Origin: Aquila chrysaetos chrysaetos
Taxonomy: Eukaryota; Chordata; Aves; Accipitriformes; Accipitridae
NCBI RefSeq assembly: GCF_900496995.4
Contig: NC_044006.1
Location: 33,169,120-33,233,119, forward strand
DNA length: 64,000 bases
Direction: 5' to 3'
Below the pieces are notes generated by a model. It searched no databases. It was not told where the DNA came from and saw only the letters and a list, made by a program, of their open reading frames with translations. Numbering within the stretch: position 1 is the first letter of the stretch; each line of letters opens with the position of its first letter. The translations under genes and the position numbers were made by a program. Shown here one piece after another: positions 51,601 to 63,934 of the stretch.

Positions 51601-54600
51601 TCATCCTAAACAGACTCCTGTTTTAAGTGACTACGGACATGTCTTCATTGCACTTAAAAAGCTCTGCACTGAGTTACTCTGGACTTCTTCATAATTCATT
51701 GTCTGCTCAGCAACAGATTCTAAATAACGATTCCATTAATTCTCTACACTCTTTTTTTGATTATTCTCTTTAAAAAGAACAGTTAATAATAAAACAAAGG
51801 TGAATTAAAAATATAGCAGGTGCAATTCTACCAATTATTTTAAGGCCTGCATTCCAGAAAAATACCCACTGATAAATGCATGTCAAGGAAGTTTTATTAA
51901 TTGAGCATGCTGCCACTGACAGATGTTTCTAAGCACTAAGAGGCAATTCAGCCATTCAAAAATAAGTTCAATGCAAAAGCTGTTAATGAGAGTTTACAAA
52001 GCTAAAAATGCACAAAACTGTAAAAATTAACACTGAAAAAATAACATGAACTCTGTGCTATTACGTATGACTACCTGTATGTGTATACACACACACATGC
52101 CTATCTAGACACTGTGAAATCCAAGACTAGGCACATTTTTGTGCTGCAAAGGTGTGCAGACATCAACACAGAACTAAAACCATGTCTGGCTTTTGGGGGA
52201 ATTAATTATTTTGAGAAATTAAAATAAGATATTGATACCTTAAAAAACCCCACAACCCAAACATGCATAAAGGTACTGTCTGTGACCATAACACCTGAGC
52301 TGGAGTATAGAATATATAATCATTTATCCATATAAAGTCATGCAGACCCAAGAAAAATCTTAAGCACAGTAATAAAATAAAGCAGTTTGTTATGTGGAGG
52401 GTGACAGAAAGCATCCTTAGTATTTCACCTGCTAAGGTCACAACCCTAGTGAGACTAGGTAAAATCCCACTCCTCCCTCTCCCCCTATTCCTGGTATTGT
52501 CCTAGTACTTTTGGAAGTATAAACGTTCTAGGAAATTCAACATTAGAAGAAAAAGAACCCAACAGTTTCTGATAAAAAATGATAAAATTTGAGCTATTTG
52601 GCATGCAACTGTGAGGACAGGAGCATGTTTTAAACATTCTTATTACTTGGAACAGTACCTATTGTGGTTTCACAGAATTTCTCTGCTGCCACCTCATTGG
52701 CAATGTTAGCTCCCATCAGCACACTGATGTCTATTCCCATCTTCTCTCGAATAATGTCAGAGATCAGTTTGAGTCCCTCTGGGCCTTCATCTATTCCCTG
52801 CAGCCAACATTAAATGGAATTACTAAAAAGTCATTCATTAGATACAGTAGAGAAGCACATCACAATTAGTCTTGTTCACGGGTGAGAAGTGCAAGAAGGC
52901 CTATTCAGATAGAGACTAGAGATGACAGACTTGCTACTGGTGAAACTTCTGCTGCTGTTGTGACCTCTCCAAGCACTCGTCTTTTCATAGAAGGTAGCAC
53001 CTAAAGAATTAGGACTAAACTCTAGGTGATGGTAACAGTTTTTATTCCATGCTCAAAGACCTGATTCTAAGAAGTGCTGGATATTCATCTTTGTTAGTTC
53101 AGAATCTCAGCTGCTTATTATCAGTGTATCCTTACTAAAACCAGTGAAGCATCACCAATCCATCAGTTGTGAATCAGGCCTGCACTTGGATTTGAAATTG
53201 CACCAAAACTCACAAAATGGCGTCCCAATAACTTGTTTTGTGAAGAGGTATCTGAACTGATATACCAGAGACAGATCCCCTTGTGTATAATAACAACAAC
53301 AGTTTACTAGTAGAAACCCAGTTTAATCATTTTGAATACTGCTACAAATGGAACAGCTGTTCACAGATATGTAGAAAGCTGAACAACTGAGAATAATTTA
53401 ACTTCTAAGGATATTTTTAATCTGTATTTATAATGCTCTCTTTACAAAGTGTGAAAGTAGGGGCAGAAATAGGACTTTAGAAAAGATCACCCCAGAGATT
53501 AATGCTGCAATGGAGAAGAGAGTCTGGTACCTGGAATTGCCTGAACCAAGAACTCCAAGTGAGAGCACTTTCTTCTCACAAAACCTTTTTCTTCTAGCCT
53601 GCTAAATGCAGACTCCTTTTGAGTTTTTAGAACAGGGACATGGCAGACAAGCTACTGAAATGGTCTTTCTTTCCCAGAGTATACCACCTTTTATACAGTA
53701 CTATTTTTTAATGTTGGGGATTTGGTACTTTCGGGGATTGGTAATTTTGAATTATGACTTAAAGGCAAAAGGGCAGTGTGATCCTCTACTACTTCCAGAT
53801 ACACATATACACACACACACACTTGTACGTTGCCAGTAGTGACACTTCAGGCAGGCAGTAATTTGCATTTCCACACATCAGAGGTGCTATTCCTTAAATA
53901 ACATGGTGCAATCAAGAGACATGCAGAAATGCCTGTATAAAACCAGCCAATTAAACTAGTGCTGCATTTCTGCATTATTTTTTCAATCTGTATCACTTAA
54001 TGCACAGCTCTGCTTTCTCATCTTTAATGAACCATACAGAAAGAATCCGAAAGCAAGCACACATGTACATGTTATATTTTTCCCTCACAGTGTTAATAAT
54101 GTCCCCACAAAATGACTGTAAGACCCCTCCTCCTAAGTAGGCAATTAATAAACAGAAAAGCATGCACAGATTGCGAACAACTCCAAAAACGTGAACACAA
54201 CAATTACTCATCCCAGTGAAAGATCAGAGAGGTGTAGGTGCCGAATTCAGCTCCACTATGAAACAGATGCAACTTCTGACAAAGTCAAGGAGAACTGCAG
54301 CTGTTTCTTGTAGAGTTAAATCCAATACTGAATGATAGATGACAGGAGAAAAAACACATCTCCCTCCCTCCAAAACCAAGGCTCCAACATATGGGAATTT
54401 CCACTGGGTACCAATGATCCCCAGGCAATGCAAGTCCAATTTGGTGGTCTTACTGCTTACATCCTAACATGCCTGCCAGAGCGGTCCCTGGGGCCCATAT
54501 ATAGGTAGATGAAAATGAGATTGATGTTGAGGCTGCCTGAAGACTATTTTGAATGACCTCCACCTACTCTGCTTCCTGTGCTTGCTGCTGTACCGCATCG

Positions 54601-57600
54601 TAAGTTGTATACAGTTCCTCCCCCACACCTACACAATGAGTTGTTAGGTTTTCATAGACACCAGTGATCAGAACTTAGGTAAAGCAACACAGCTGCAAAT
54701 GTTTCAATGGGAATGCAGATTAATCAGCAGAAAAATGTCTTAATTTCCCAAAGACTCAGTTTTATTATCAGACATAGGCTCTGCTTGAAGATTAGACTGG
54801 CAAAAAAAAGAAAAAAAAAAAGACTAAAAGATGACACACTGCTAACTTGCCAAGCAATTTAGAAAGAACAGAAACAAGACGTCCCACTAATGATATTTTG
54901 CAGAGCAGAACTGCACTTTTAACTGCCAAAGTTAACACAAGCCACTTTAATAGCATTAGTGTTGAGCATAATGAGACCACTAAAAATATGACTTTGATGA
55001 AAACAGCATGCATAAAGAAGCTGCAGAAGTAGAGGAAAGAATGCATTCCTGCCTCTACTACTTAGTTTCATTGTTGTGTTAAATCTCTGCTCTTTCTTCT
55101 TAAATGATAATTTTAATGATGCACAGTTACACCTTTTCATAAAAGCTAACATACACTTTGCATTCTCCTGCAAAAAAATTAAGAGGCCTCACACTATTTC
55201 TTTCGAAAGACCACTTACTGAAAGCAGTGTCACAATGTGACAGTGGGAAGCTGCCTAGTAATCAACTCTGCTTTTCATGGCAAGTGTCACTATTTTACTT
55301 ACACTACACTAAGTATGGGCTTTTTGCTTTCTTGGGGTTTTTTTTGTTTGTTCAGGGTTTGGATTTTTTTTTTTTAAAGCTAAGTATTCCCCCCCCCCCC
55401 CCTTTTTTTTTTTAAACATGGACATTAATCAACACTCCATTAAAGCACTGGTAATCAATACCCAGAGCAGTAATCCCACAGGAATGTAGGCCCAGACTCT
55501 GACTTCAGATATGCTGACATAAATCCTCATTTACTCCACCGATTTCACTGGAGTTATTCCTATCACTAAGGACATGAGAACATAAATCACATTTAGCAAA
55601 TTAAAGGAGAATAAAATTTATCTTGAGCTTACAGAAGAAAGAAGCATAAATGGACAACTTCAAAGCAATAAACTTACCGGCATCTAGGATAGTTGTGTGG
55701 TTTTGATGCTATGCATTCAGCTCTTTTAACACTGCCTTATTTTATCCTTCTACAATATGAAAAGTTTTTCTACAAAATACAGCAAGTACACTTGGAAGCA
55801 TTACTTTTTCATACATCTCAGCAATACATCAGGTCAGCACTGACAAAACAATACAGATTTGATGGGCTTAGTTAGCCAAACTAAAGAGACAAGCTCGCAG
55901 TAAGTAGTGATAGGGGGCTTTTGTTCTTTTTGAGCACAGATCCATAAATGTATCATTTTCCAGAAATGACAGTGAACAAGGGGATGTGTGCTGAGAAAAT
56001 GGCCTGCTTTCAACTAAGTACAAAGCAACAACAAACCAGAATCTTCCAAACCTTCTGGCAATAGCTTATTCTTTGCAGCTAAACACACGGGGCGGGGGAC
56101 GGCGGGAAGAAGCTCATTCACATTTAAAAATTCTCCTGCCACCAAAACTACAAACACACCAGTGAAACACTTCCTGCACCTCTGGCCTCTCCTATTTCCT
56201 ATGCTCAAACTGTCTTTTTGGGCCGTGCTGAACAGACTCTCTTCTTGCAACGTAATACTTGACATGAACACGAGCACTATCCTCTCAGTCACGTGAAATT
56301 CTCTCAGCAGTTCTTAAAATGATCAACTCGGTGTGTGGGATGTGCGTTAACAATCAAAGCATTATGCTTGTGCTCTGTTCTTCATCTAATGATGTGTTTG
56401 GAAACAACAAATAAAAGATTGGAAAGCTTGGTGGTGCAAAACATATTCACTCCCTCTTTCTTTTTAAAAGTCTTATGAAAAGCCTCATTTTTCTCTTCCT
56501 GCAAGCCCTAGCCTAAAATAAAACACTTCATAACAATCCACTAATGACCAAGACAAATTCCAGTCTTACATCTAGAAAGGTTTAATGGAACAATCTAGTG
56601 AATAATGCAAAGAGACTTTTCATACCAAATATCAAGCCATCTTGTTTTAGAAGATTCCATGACACATTCCTGGTTATTATTAATGCATAGTATTTATTAT
56701 ACCTTTATGAGAGTTATACCAAGCGCTTTCTTGGGTACTCGTCCTGTGATTTCATCGCAGACTTTATGAATGAACTGATGAGGAATGACAAAAACCAGCA
56801 AGTCTGCATCCTGTACAGCTTCATTAAGGTTTGGGACAGCAACCTGTGTAGTTATGGGAGAGAAGGGCCACATAACTTCTTAAAATTAACACTACACACA
56901 AATGTTATCTGATAAGTAAAAGCACATTTTGGTCTTACACTGAATGCTACAGACTACTGTGCTTCATCATGGAAAATAAGCAGTAACAGACTTCCCAGAA
57001 AGGCAGAAGAATTTAAGCTTTCAAACAAGTTGGTTTATGTCTTGAAAGGGGCATCTTCACAGCCACCAGCATGGTTAGTGCCACAAAAATTCAAAATGTT
57101 CCATAACATTCAAACAAGTACTTTGAGTAAGAAAACATAAAATAAGAAGCTGCCTTCTCTTTGACAAAATAATATCATTTTTTATAAATTATTATAATTT
57201 AATAATATTATTATATATAATATGTAATATGATAATAATATTATCAAGGAGCGGATCCTCCTGGAGACTATGCAAAGGCACATGGAAAATAACAAGGTGA
57301 CTGGTGACAGCCAACATGGCTTCCCTAAGGGCAAATCGTGCCTGACAAATATGGTGGCCTACAACAGGGTTACAGCATTGGTGGATAAAGGAAGAGCAAC
57401 AGACGCCATCTACCTGGACTTGTACAAAGCATTTGACTTGAATGAGCAGGTAGTGGACAGCAGAAACGCCACACTTGCTGAAGGCTAGGGAAATGGGATT
57501 TCAGTGTCATTGTTAAAGAGAAAACTGCAATGCATGGCGATTCATGTTTTTCCTGGCCAAAAACTCGACTGAACTGTCAGCTTCTGCAGCCTCTTCCTAT

Positions 57601-60600
57601 AACGTTTTTGGGGCCAGAGTCACTACCTGCCCACCCACCATCATGTTACACCAACACAGAATAGATGTGGAGTCCCAGTGTTTTGCCCTGGCAATGCCAC
57701 ATCTAATATGCTGATCTGACTGCACATAGTTGAAACACAACTAAGAACCAGATAAACTGCCAAGGGCTTGCAGTTTGCTTGAGAAATACTCTAGTTCTCA
57801 TCCTGTAATACTTTCTAAGAGTTTCAGAGTACTTGAAATCCCTTCAATTCTCACCGACCAGCCAGCTCCCTTCCAAAGTTGAGGCGAAATTTTTTTTTTT
57901 AATGGGTATGGTCAGAGCTGTTAATCTAGCCCTCATTTTCACATTTGCTTCCTTATACAGAAGCTGAAGTAACATACAGACAATAATGAGACTGGGGGAA
58001 AAAAAAAAGGGTACGGTGCATTGGATTTACCTACCTGCATAACTGCATAATTTTACTTGTTCAAATCTCTGATCTCTGATCAGATCTGATCTGATTTACT
58101 GATCAGTAAAATAGCATGCAGTCTGAAATATTATAAACCCTAAAGGTGTTAACAAAACAAATTTCTACCCTCCATTCACAGCATGAGCAATATTCCCTCT
58201 GCTCCATAACTAGAATTTAGCTTCTGAGCCTTACCACATTATCTGGCAGCTTGTAGCCGGGGAGATATTTTACATTTTCATGTTCATTATTTATGATATC
58301 TGTCAGTTTTCTCCCATTAACATTCTCCTCGAAGACCCACATCTTCACTGTGGAAGCAAACTTCTGCAATTTTTTTACATTATTGCCTATTATTTTGGCA
58401 ACCGCAGAACCCCTGCAGGAAAGAAAACAAATATTCTAAAAAAATTATGATTTTGCTCTAAAACAAAGAGATTGTCTTTAAAATAAACAGTAATTCACAG
58501 GTTATTGGACCAGTTACTAAGTAGCATTTTTGATCTACTAAAAGGAGTGGAAAAAGACACCAGTCATTCACACCTGCTGCTTTCTCTCAAATACACCTAG
58601 AGTAGGTTGGACTGAAGCATTTACTGAAAACATGACTGCTTATTACCTATCCAGTGAGAGTTTAGGTTACCATATTTCCACAAATCAAATGGATTATATC
58701 TTCAAAGCAGTGGTAAAAGTGACATACACAATTTAAAAAAATGGATCATTTTCACCTTTAAGAAACAGGAAGCTTTCTTTGCTAAGATGACTGACCCGTC
58801 AATTGCTGTACAATACGGATATGCATTTAAAGCCAAGAAGCATTTATATCTTGCGTAAGTTTATCTTGCTTTACGGTTATGCTGCCAACCTCACAGAATT
58901 TAACTGTTGCAACAGCATCCTCTGAATTTGCAGGCAGACAATTCCATTATTTAGCCTCATTTTCTCCCCAAGAACAGCACACAGTGAAACCTGTAGGATG
59001 GTGATGAATTTTACTACTCAAATCTCTAAGCAACAATGAAATTAATCAGAATTACTGAAGCTACATACAAGAAGAGGAACAAATGTAACTTTCCCTTCCA
59101 TTCCTAGCCTGAATGCTATATGGAAGAAAAAGATGCAATTTTATAAAAGCTGTTAACCTAACTTCCTTTCCTGGGACAAGAAGGCAGCTTCATAATTACT
59201 GATAACTTAGAAAACAGACAAAAAAGAAATTTAGAATGATGTGATAAAAATACACAGAGTCACTGCTCCGAGGCTTACATGTGTGCATGTGTGGAAACTG
59301 CACACTTTATTAGCAGGTAAGAACACTTGAACTTTTCAAATCTAGTTATACTCACATACTTCCCTAAATTTATTATGGACATTGCTTGTAATAAACTCAC
59401 AGCTGGCAACTAAACCAGGTAGATTCATTCTGCTCCAAGAGCTTTTAATATGGCACAACTCATTGTGCTATATTAAAGATGTGTGCTATCACAGGCCTAA
59501 GGTCACTTTCTACGTAGTAGCAGAAAAAAATATAGTATCCTAAGTAAACCTTCTTCAGTTAAACCATAAAACTGTATGTCTTAAAAGACTGGAATTTGTT
59601 TCTCTAACAGCACTTCACACACTACAAATTCCCCTGGGTTCAGGAGGTGATACAGAAGCCACAGTTGTCAGGCATCTCTTATAAAGTTCATATTCTAGAT
59701 CTGCATGCACACAGAGTGTTTTCTGCTACAATGGTAGACAATTCACCAGCTCAACCCCCAGATTTCAGATCCATAGAAACAGTATGAATCACATTCAACA
59801 CAACACAGGTATGTGTTCCTCAGAAAGTGCTTTGAGTTCCTTGAACAAAAGCACATTTACTACTGCAGATTTATATACAAAGTCTGGATCCTGGCAAATC
59901 ACTGTCTTCAGTTTTGAACTTCACTACACATTCTGTGTGCTTAGGGTTGATAAAGACAGAAATAACTGATTCAGCAACTGTCCGACTGGGATTTTCAAAC
60001 AGTTTGCCAGCATAAAGTTTGGCAGTGTGTACTACTTGAGTGAGACATTAATTCCATTACTATTTAACACTTAAATGCCTTAGCTGTCTTTTTCTCAGCC
60101 TTTGAATGTTGTATGAAAGAAGTGAAGATTTGCCTAGTCTTAGTTCCTGAATTTAGGAAGATTCTCCTGACTGGCTTCTCTGGTTCCTCATTTCTGGTCA
60201 TGTCGCAACAACTGTTGCAGGACTGAATTAAGCAAGGTCAAACAACTGACACCGAGTCTAGGACTGCTCTATGCAAAGTGAAATATTAGCTCCCCACACC
60301 TGTTAATCCAACAAGCAAGCCTATATTCTCTTCTGTGCCCTAATACTCCTCAGTGTGTACCCTGAAATAATGTACTGGAATGTCTGGCTCATCTTGTATA
60401 CTCCTGACACATCACAAGGCAAAGGAATGGGAATTCTTGCCAATTTATTCCTAGCCATAACAGTTCTAGTGTGAGGAAGGTTGCAAGACTTGGTGCCTGC
60501 AGCAGCTCAGTTACACAAGAAAAAACATAGTGAAAGATCCCCTCATAAACCTTAACCCTGACATGCGCTGAGGGATGGTTAATGCTATTCAAGTAATACA

Positions 60601-63600
60601 AGGTAGTTGCACGCTAAACAGCAGTTCTCTTCCTTGCAAGGAATATCAAAGGTACACCCAAGTACAATCACATACACTTATTTAACACCTCTGAAAAACT
60701 ATCTGATGCTCACTGAGCAAGACCACCCACTTTGTCTCCTGCCCTTTACTGTCACAGTGTATCACAGTTGGTCTGCCTTCCCCTCATCACTTTAAAAGTA
60801 AAGCACAAAACCCAGAAACTCCTAAACTTGCCCTGACACCAGCATCAGTGGAGGTCACAACATGCAAGTGCAAACAATATCATTAACTCTAGCTCTACCA
60901 CTTGTCCCTGTAAAATCACCTCAGTTAAGCCACAAGTTTTACCTCCCATTTTTCTACAGCAAGTTCATAGCCATATGAACCCCTCTGTTCTGGTAACTTC
61001 CCATCTCTTACTGAATTCTACAGTTTCTGTTCAAGTTGGGCAATCAGATTAATTAACAACTGGTTCTAGCAAAACAGACAGGGATAAATTCCGGCCATGC
61101 ACACCTTGTTCACCTGTCCTGCAAGTGTTATCAGAAGACCAGGCTATAGTACATGTCCAAGACAGCATTTGCAGTGCTTTCACTGAATCTGGGCACAGTC
61201 CTTGAATCCTGAGGCTCCAAGGCATATTCCCAAGGTATACGCTCTCCACATTCAAGAAAGCTTATTTTATCCCCTATCTTAAAAGATCCTAATACAAGCA
61301 CTTATCCAGCAGCTGAGCAACCCTAAATGGGCAAGGCCAGCAAAAAGCACAGCTCCTGCTCTTCGGTGCCTTGCTAGCCATCTGTCCTGTCCCATGATCT
61401 TCCATCAGGTGTTGAGTGACCACTGCCAAGTCAACTTCATTGTTAAGGTGACCTTCCCCCTAGCAAACCGACCAAACAAGTCTGACTGGAAGTAGTTTAT
61501 CATCCAAGGTGATTGGCTCAACCCTTCTAAACAGTCACTGTTGTGCCAAGCTCCTTTAGTGTTTTTTTCACCCCAGATATAGGTGAAAGGGCTGTGAGAA
61601 GGCAAAGATGTCCATACAGTTACTGGCACTTGTGGGACAGAATCACCTTGCACAGAACCCCAAAACCCCACAGTCTCCAAACTGCTAAAGATGCTAAACC
61701 CCACTCAGTTCAACTACTTACATGCTTACAATTTAGGCAACACCAGTCACACACGCCAGTAATCCAGGCTTCAAAAATATATAACCCCAAAATATCAATG
61801 ACAAGATGTATATAAATGCTTCAATTTCTTTCTATTTACCTGCTTTTGAGCATTAAATGCTTCCACTTTAGGACTACAGGCCCCAGTTCAAAAAGGCACT
61901 TAAATGCACATAGGTACACAATTCAAATTAAGTCCTATTTAGTTCAATGGTTGCATGTATTAGAACCACAGTGCTCTTTGTGGTCAGGATTTGGTGTCTG
62001 TCATCCCTTGGACTCTGAGGAAGAAATCATCTACCTCTCCAAGAATTATTGTTTTCAGAAACACTCAGGGCGGCGGGGGGTGGGGTTGGGGATGGGAGAG
62101 CTGTTGCACATCAAATAATTTGCAATTTAAAATTTTTTATTGCTTTGGTTTCTGCTTTCCTGCTACAAAAAAATTTGCCACACTGCTACTAAATATGAAA
62201 TAACCTACCAGTTATTTGAATACATTTATCCCCAAAAGAAAGAAAAAAGCCGATGTCCGATAATAGCATTATCTGTTTCTCTCAGCATCACAGATATGGG
62301 CATTTTGCCACCCAAATATCCAGCTTGTTAGGCAGGAGCTTTTCTTGTTATTAAACTGATCCAATGAGGTGAAAACAAAATATATATGCATGTGGTTATT
62401 GCTAGTAGGTAATATCTACGTATCCTTTTGCTTCCGCAACTGTGTTTCACAGTGAATCAAGTATAAATGCAGTCAAACTTCCTGCAAAACTTTTTGCTAG
62501 ATTTCAAGCATGGAAGAATGGCAACAATACTCCTAAAAGATTGATATGTCTAACTACATAATTTCCAACATATTGTAAGGCACAGAATCTCCCAGTTCAT
62601 CTTACAAGCTAGTGCAAGGAAAGCAAGAGATGCTGCACTGAAATGTCAGGCATTCCCTGAACAAGCCATCACAAAGAAAAACACAACTTGGCAGCTGCTG
62701 ATATTTTTAACTATGCAAAACAGCACCAAAAGCCAATTGCACAGAGGGGGCAGGGTGTGAGCAACAAGTATACGATCACCTTGACAAAAGGCTATTAAGT
62801 TTTGTTTAATAAACTGCGGTACCTCGCTCTACACCAAAGTCCTCTGAATTTAGATTTAGTCTTAAAAAACAGAATGTTATCAGAAAGAATGTATGCTTAG
62901 CATTAGTAATTAAACTGACAAACTGTGAAGATACATTTATATAACACATTGTACTAAACTTATTCATGGTAAATAGGGACCCAGGGTAAAAACAGTGATC
63001 AGGAATGGCAGAGAAATTGAACAAGCAAGCCAAAGGATTATTAACATGATGCTCCTTTTAGAGAAATTTTTAGCAAATCTATTGCTTTCAGTGGACACAA
63101 CAGTAAGTTTATTTAAGTCTAATTATAAGCTAGTGATAGATGCAGCAATAAAACCTTGTCTCAAGCCTTCAGTATGCCTCAGCATAATCAATTTGAAAAA
63201 GAGAAGGTATTTCAAATAACCTAGCATCTTGCAACTCTTCTTTGAACTACCTTGGAAAACAGCTAACACAGGAAACCCCGAACAACACTTTTGGAGAGAA
63301 GTGGACTTGTTACAGAAGCCCTACAGGCAGCGCTTAGTTAGCAATGACCTGCTGAAAAAAAAGATAGAATGTTCAGTATCTTTAACGTCTATGCCACCTG
63401 ACACCGGACACACCACACAACAAACACCAGGTTAAAAATAATCCCGAAATAACTTCTTCACAGAACAGATGGGTGCCTACAAGCACGCCAAAACAGGGTG
63501 CTCGACTGCCGCTTCTCCCTCCGTTTACTTCAGGGCAGTACGTCTGCCTCCGAGGGAGACCGAGGGCTGGAGAAGCCCACCCGTACGGCACAAGCGCGCT

Positions 63601-63934
63601 CCAAAGTCCCCCACAGACCGAGCCCTGCTAGCAGCTGCCGGCGACACCGTGGTTCACCACCGGCACCGGGGCCGTCGCCTCCGGAGTACGGCTGCCCTCA
63701 CCACCGCCGCCACCCCGAGGGGAGCGCGGCCACGGCGCGAAACCCTCCGGCTGCGGGCCGGGGGAAGGACAGCGCTGCGCGGGAAGCGACAGCAAGGCCC
63801 GGGCAGGCACAGCCTCAGGGAAGGTCAGGCCGCGGCCGCCGCTGAGGTGTCAGCCCTCTCAGGGGCTGCCGCCCCACTCACCAGTTCCCCGAGCCCACGA
63901 TGCAGACCCTGAGGGGCGCCGCGGAAAGCGCCAT
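39546..63934 (-). CDS. GPD1L: GPD1L, glycerol-3-phosphate dehydrogenase 1-like; complete, 8 coding exons, 353 aa
   Basis: Coding exons in transcript order are 63934-63882, 58412-58235, 56843-56703, 52797-52659, 51489-51377, 43689-43456, 43022-42916 and 39642-39546. Every junction is GT-AG, the reading frame is kept throughout and the sum is 353 codons plus TAA. The protein follows human GPD1L (351 aa, compared from memory) along its length. The N-terminal Rossmann NAD site GSGNWG is at residues 14-19. By alignment with GPD1 the catalytic and substrate residues are Lys124, Lys208, Asp264, Thr268, Arg273 and Asn274, all present. The family interconverts dihydroxyacetone phosphate and glycerol-3-phosphate with NADH in the cytosol. 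GPD1L also associates with the cardiac sodium channel SCN5A and affects its surface current. The ATG at 63934 has G at -3 and +4. The N-terminus is two residues longer than human. One oddity is Cys222 where human GPD1L has Arg. GPD1 is the only serious alternative; the sequence fits GPD1L better and synteny with CMTM8 agrees. Confidence 0.97.
39643..42915 (-). other. GPD1L: GPD1L intron 7
   Basis: This 3.3-kb AT-rich intron has no recognised exon or transposon. Open frames of up to 135 codons occur here on the minus strand without splice or homology support. Confidence 0.85.
42916..43022 (-). CDS. GPD1L: GPD1L coding exon 7
   Basis: This 107-nt exon encodes residues 287-321, [16 protein letters not shown] to ILKQKGMLE, plus two bases of Lys322. 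The donor is GAAAA|GTAAGA. The acceptor GTTTAG|TCT follows a poly-T run 17 bases upstream (43039-43056 as A on the plus strand) and a second run further up. Confidence 0.96.
43023..43455 (-). other. GPD1L: GPD1L intron 6 with two 18-base poly-T tracts
   Basis: This short 433-base intron contains two A18 runs on the plus strand, at 43039-43056 and 43116-43133. On the transcript these are poly-T. The nearer one forms the polypyrimidine tract of the exon 7 acceptor. Confidence 0.9.
43456..43689 (-). CDS. GPD1L: GPD1L coding exon 6 (catalytic core)
   Basis: This 234-nt in-frame exon encodes residues 209-286, [13 protein letters not shown] to [12 protein letters not shown]. It holds Asp264, Thr268, Arg273 and Asn274 in the segment [16 protein letters not shown], the substrate phosphate-binding region. 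Residue 222 is Cys (codon TGC); human GPD1L has Arg and human GPD1 has Gly at this place. The acceptor is CATTAG|AAT and the donor AAG|GTACCT. Confidence 0.97.
43905..44105 (+). mobile_element. degraded CR1 LINE 3'-end fragment
   Basis: The stretch around CTGGAACAAGTTGCCCCAGA (from about 43957) and GGCTGTGGAGC follows the CR1 3'-region pattern 'ctggaacaggttgcccagg...gtggag...ttcaagaa'. Later parts fit 'ctgccctgagataggggtaaagttagact' only loosely, so the copy is old. An A19 run lies just 5' at 43881-43899. It is antisense in GPD1L intron 5. Confidence 0.65.
48389..48421. repeat. TA microsatellite with a perfect 20-base palindrome
   Basis: TATATATATGCATATATATA at 48391-48410 equals its own reverse complement and is followed by TGTATATGTA. 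It lies in GPD1L intron 5. Confidence 0.85.
51377..51489 (-). CDS. GPD1L: GPD1L coding exon 5
   Basis: This 113-nt exon encodes residues 171-208, [15 protein letters not shown] to VELCGALK. It ends at Lys208, the general-base lysine of the family (Lys204 in GPD1). The acceptor is CAACAG|GCA and the donor AAG|GTAAGA. Confidence 0.96.
51490..52658 (-). other. GPD1L: GPD1L intron 4
   Basis: This 1.2-kb AT-rich intron shows no recognised element apart from a short CA run near 52087-52097. Confidence 0.85.
52659..52797 (-). CDS. GPD1L: GPD1L coding exon 4
   Basis: This 139-nt exon encodes residues 125-170, [14 protein letters not shown] to AEKFCETTI, plus the first base of Gly171. It contains the family-typical stretch [12 protein letters not shown]. 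The acceptor is CTGCAG|GGA and the donor ATAG|GTACTG. Confidence 0.96.
52798..56702 (-). other. GPD1L: GPD1L intron 3
   Basis: This 3.9-kb intron has a short CA repeat near 53806-53822, a C14-T11 homopolymer pair at 55389-55413 and a small GC-rich patch near 56088-56110. No exon or clear transposon was recognised. Confidence 0.85.
55389..55413. repeat. C14-T11 homopolymer pair
   Basis: Fourteen C residues are followed directly by eleven T residues, with other T-rich runs just 5' (near 55340-55376). It lies in GPD1L intron 3. Confidence 0.9.
56703..56843 (-). CDS. GPD1L: GPD1L coding exon 3
   Basis: This 141-nt in-frame exon encodes residues 78-124, [16 protein letters not shown] to LGITLIK. 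It includes the VFVIPHQF strand and ends at Lys124, which aligns with catalytic Lys120 of GPD1. The acceptor is ACACAG|GTT and the donor AAG|GTATAA. Confidence 0.96.
57176..57246. repeat. AT-only palindromic stretch abutting the CR1 fragment
   Basis: The sequence is nearly pure A/T and contains self-complementary AATAATATTATT-type words twice (near 57200 and 57233). It ends exactly where the CR1 match begins. Confidence 0.8.
57247..57437 (+). mobile_element. CR1 LINE fragment, reverse-transcriptase domain
   Basis: The plus strand encodes a decayed piece of CR1 ORF2, with the segments [16 protein letters not shown] and [11 protein letters not shown], typical of the RT fingers/palm region. The fragment is about 190 bp, truncated on both sides, and has no 3' terminal repeat. 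After the KAFD codons the match is lost abruptly and a different sequence follows to a stop at 57488. It sits antisense in GPD1L intron 2. Confidence 0.88.
58235..58412 (-). CDS. GPD1L: GPD1L coding exon 2
   Basis: This 178-nt exon runs from [15 protein letters not shown] to PGYKLPDNV, residues 18 (last base) to 77. It completes the Rossmann glycine motif. The acceptor is CTGCAG|GGG and the donor GTG|GTAAGG. Human GPD1L differs here by only a few conservative residues. Confidence 0.96.
58413..63881 (-). other. GPD1L: GPD1L intron 1
   Basis: This 5.5-kb intron shows no recognised exon. It holds a G-rich run on the plus strand at 62068-62096. Short open frames in both strands look like chance. 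No clear transposon was recognised. Confidence 0.85.

Larger units (their letters stand above)
56844..58234 (-). other. GPD1L: GPD1L intron 2
   Basis: This 1.4-kb intron carries a CR1 reverse-transcriptase fragment (57247-57437), an AT-rich palindromic stretch next to it and a 16-base perfect palindrome at 58095-58110. Confidence 0.9.
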
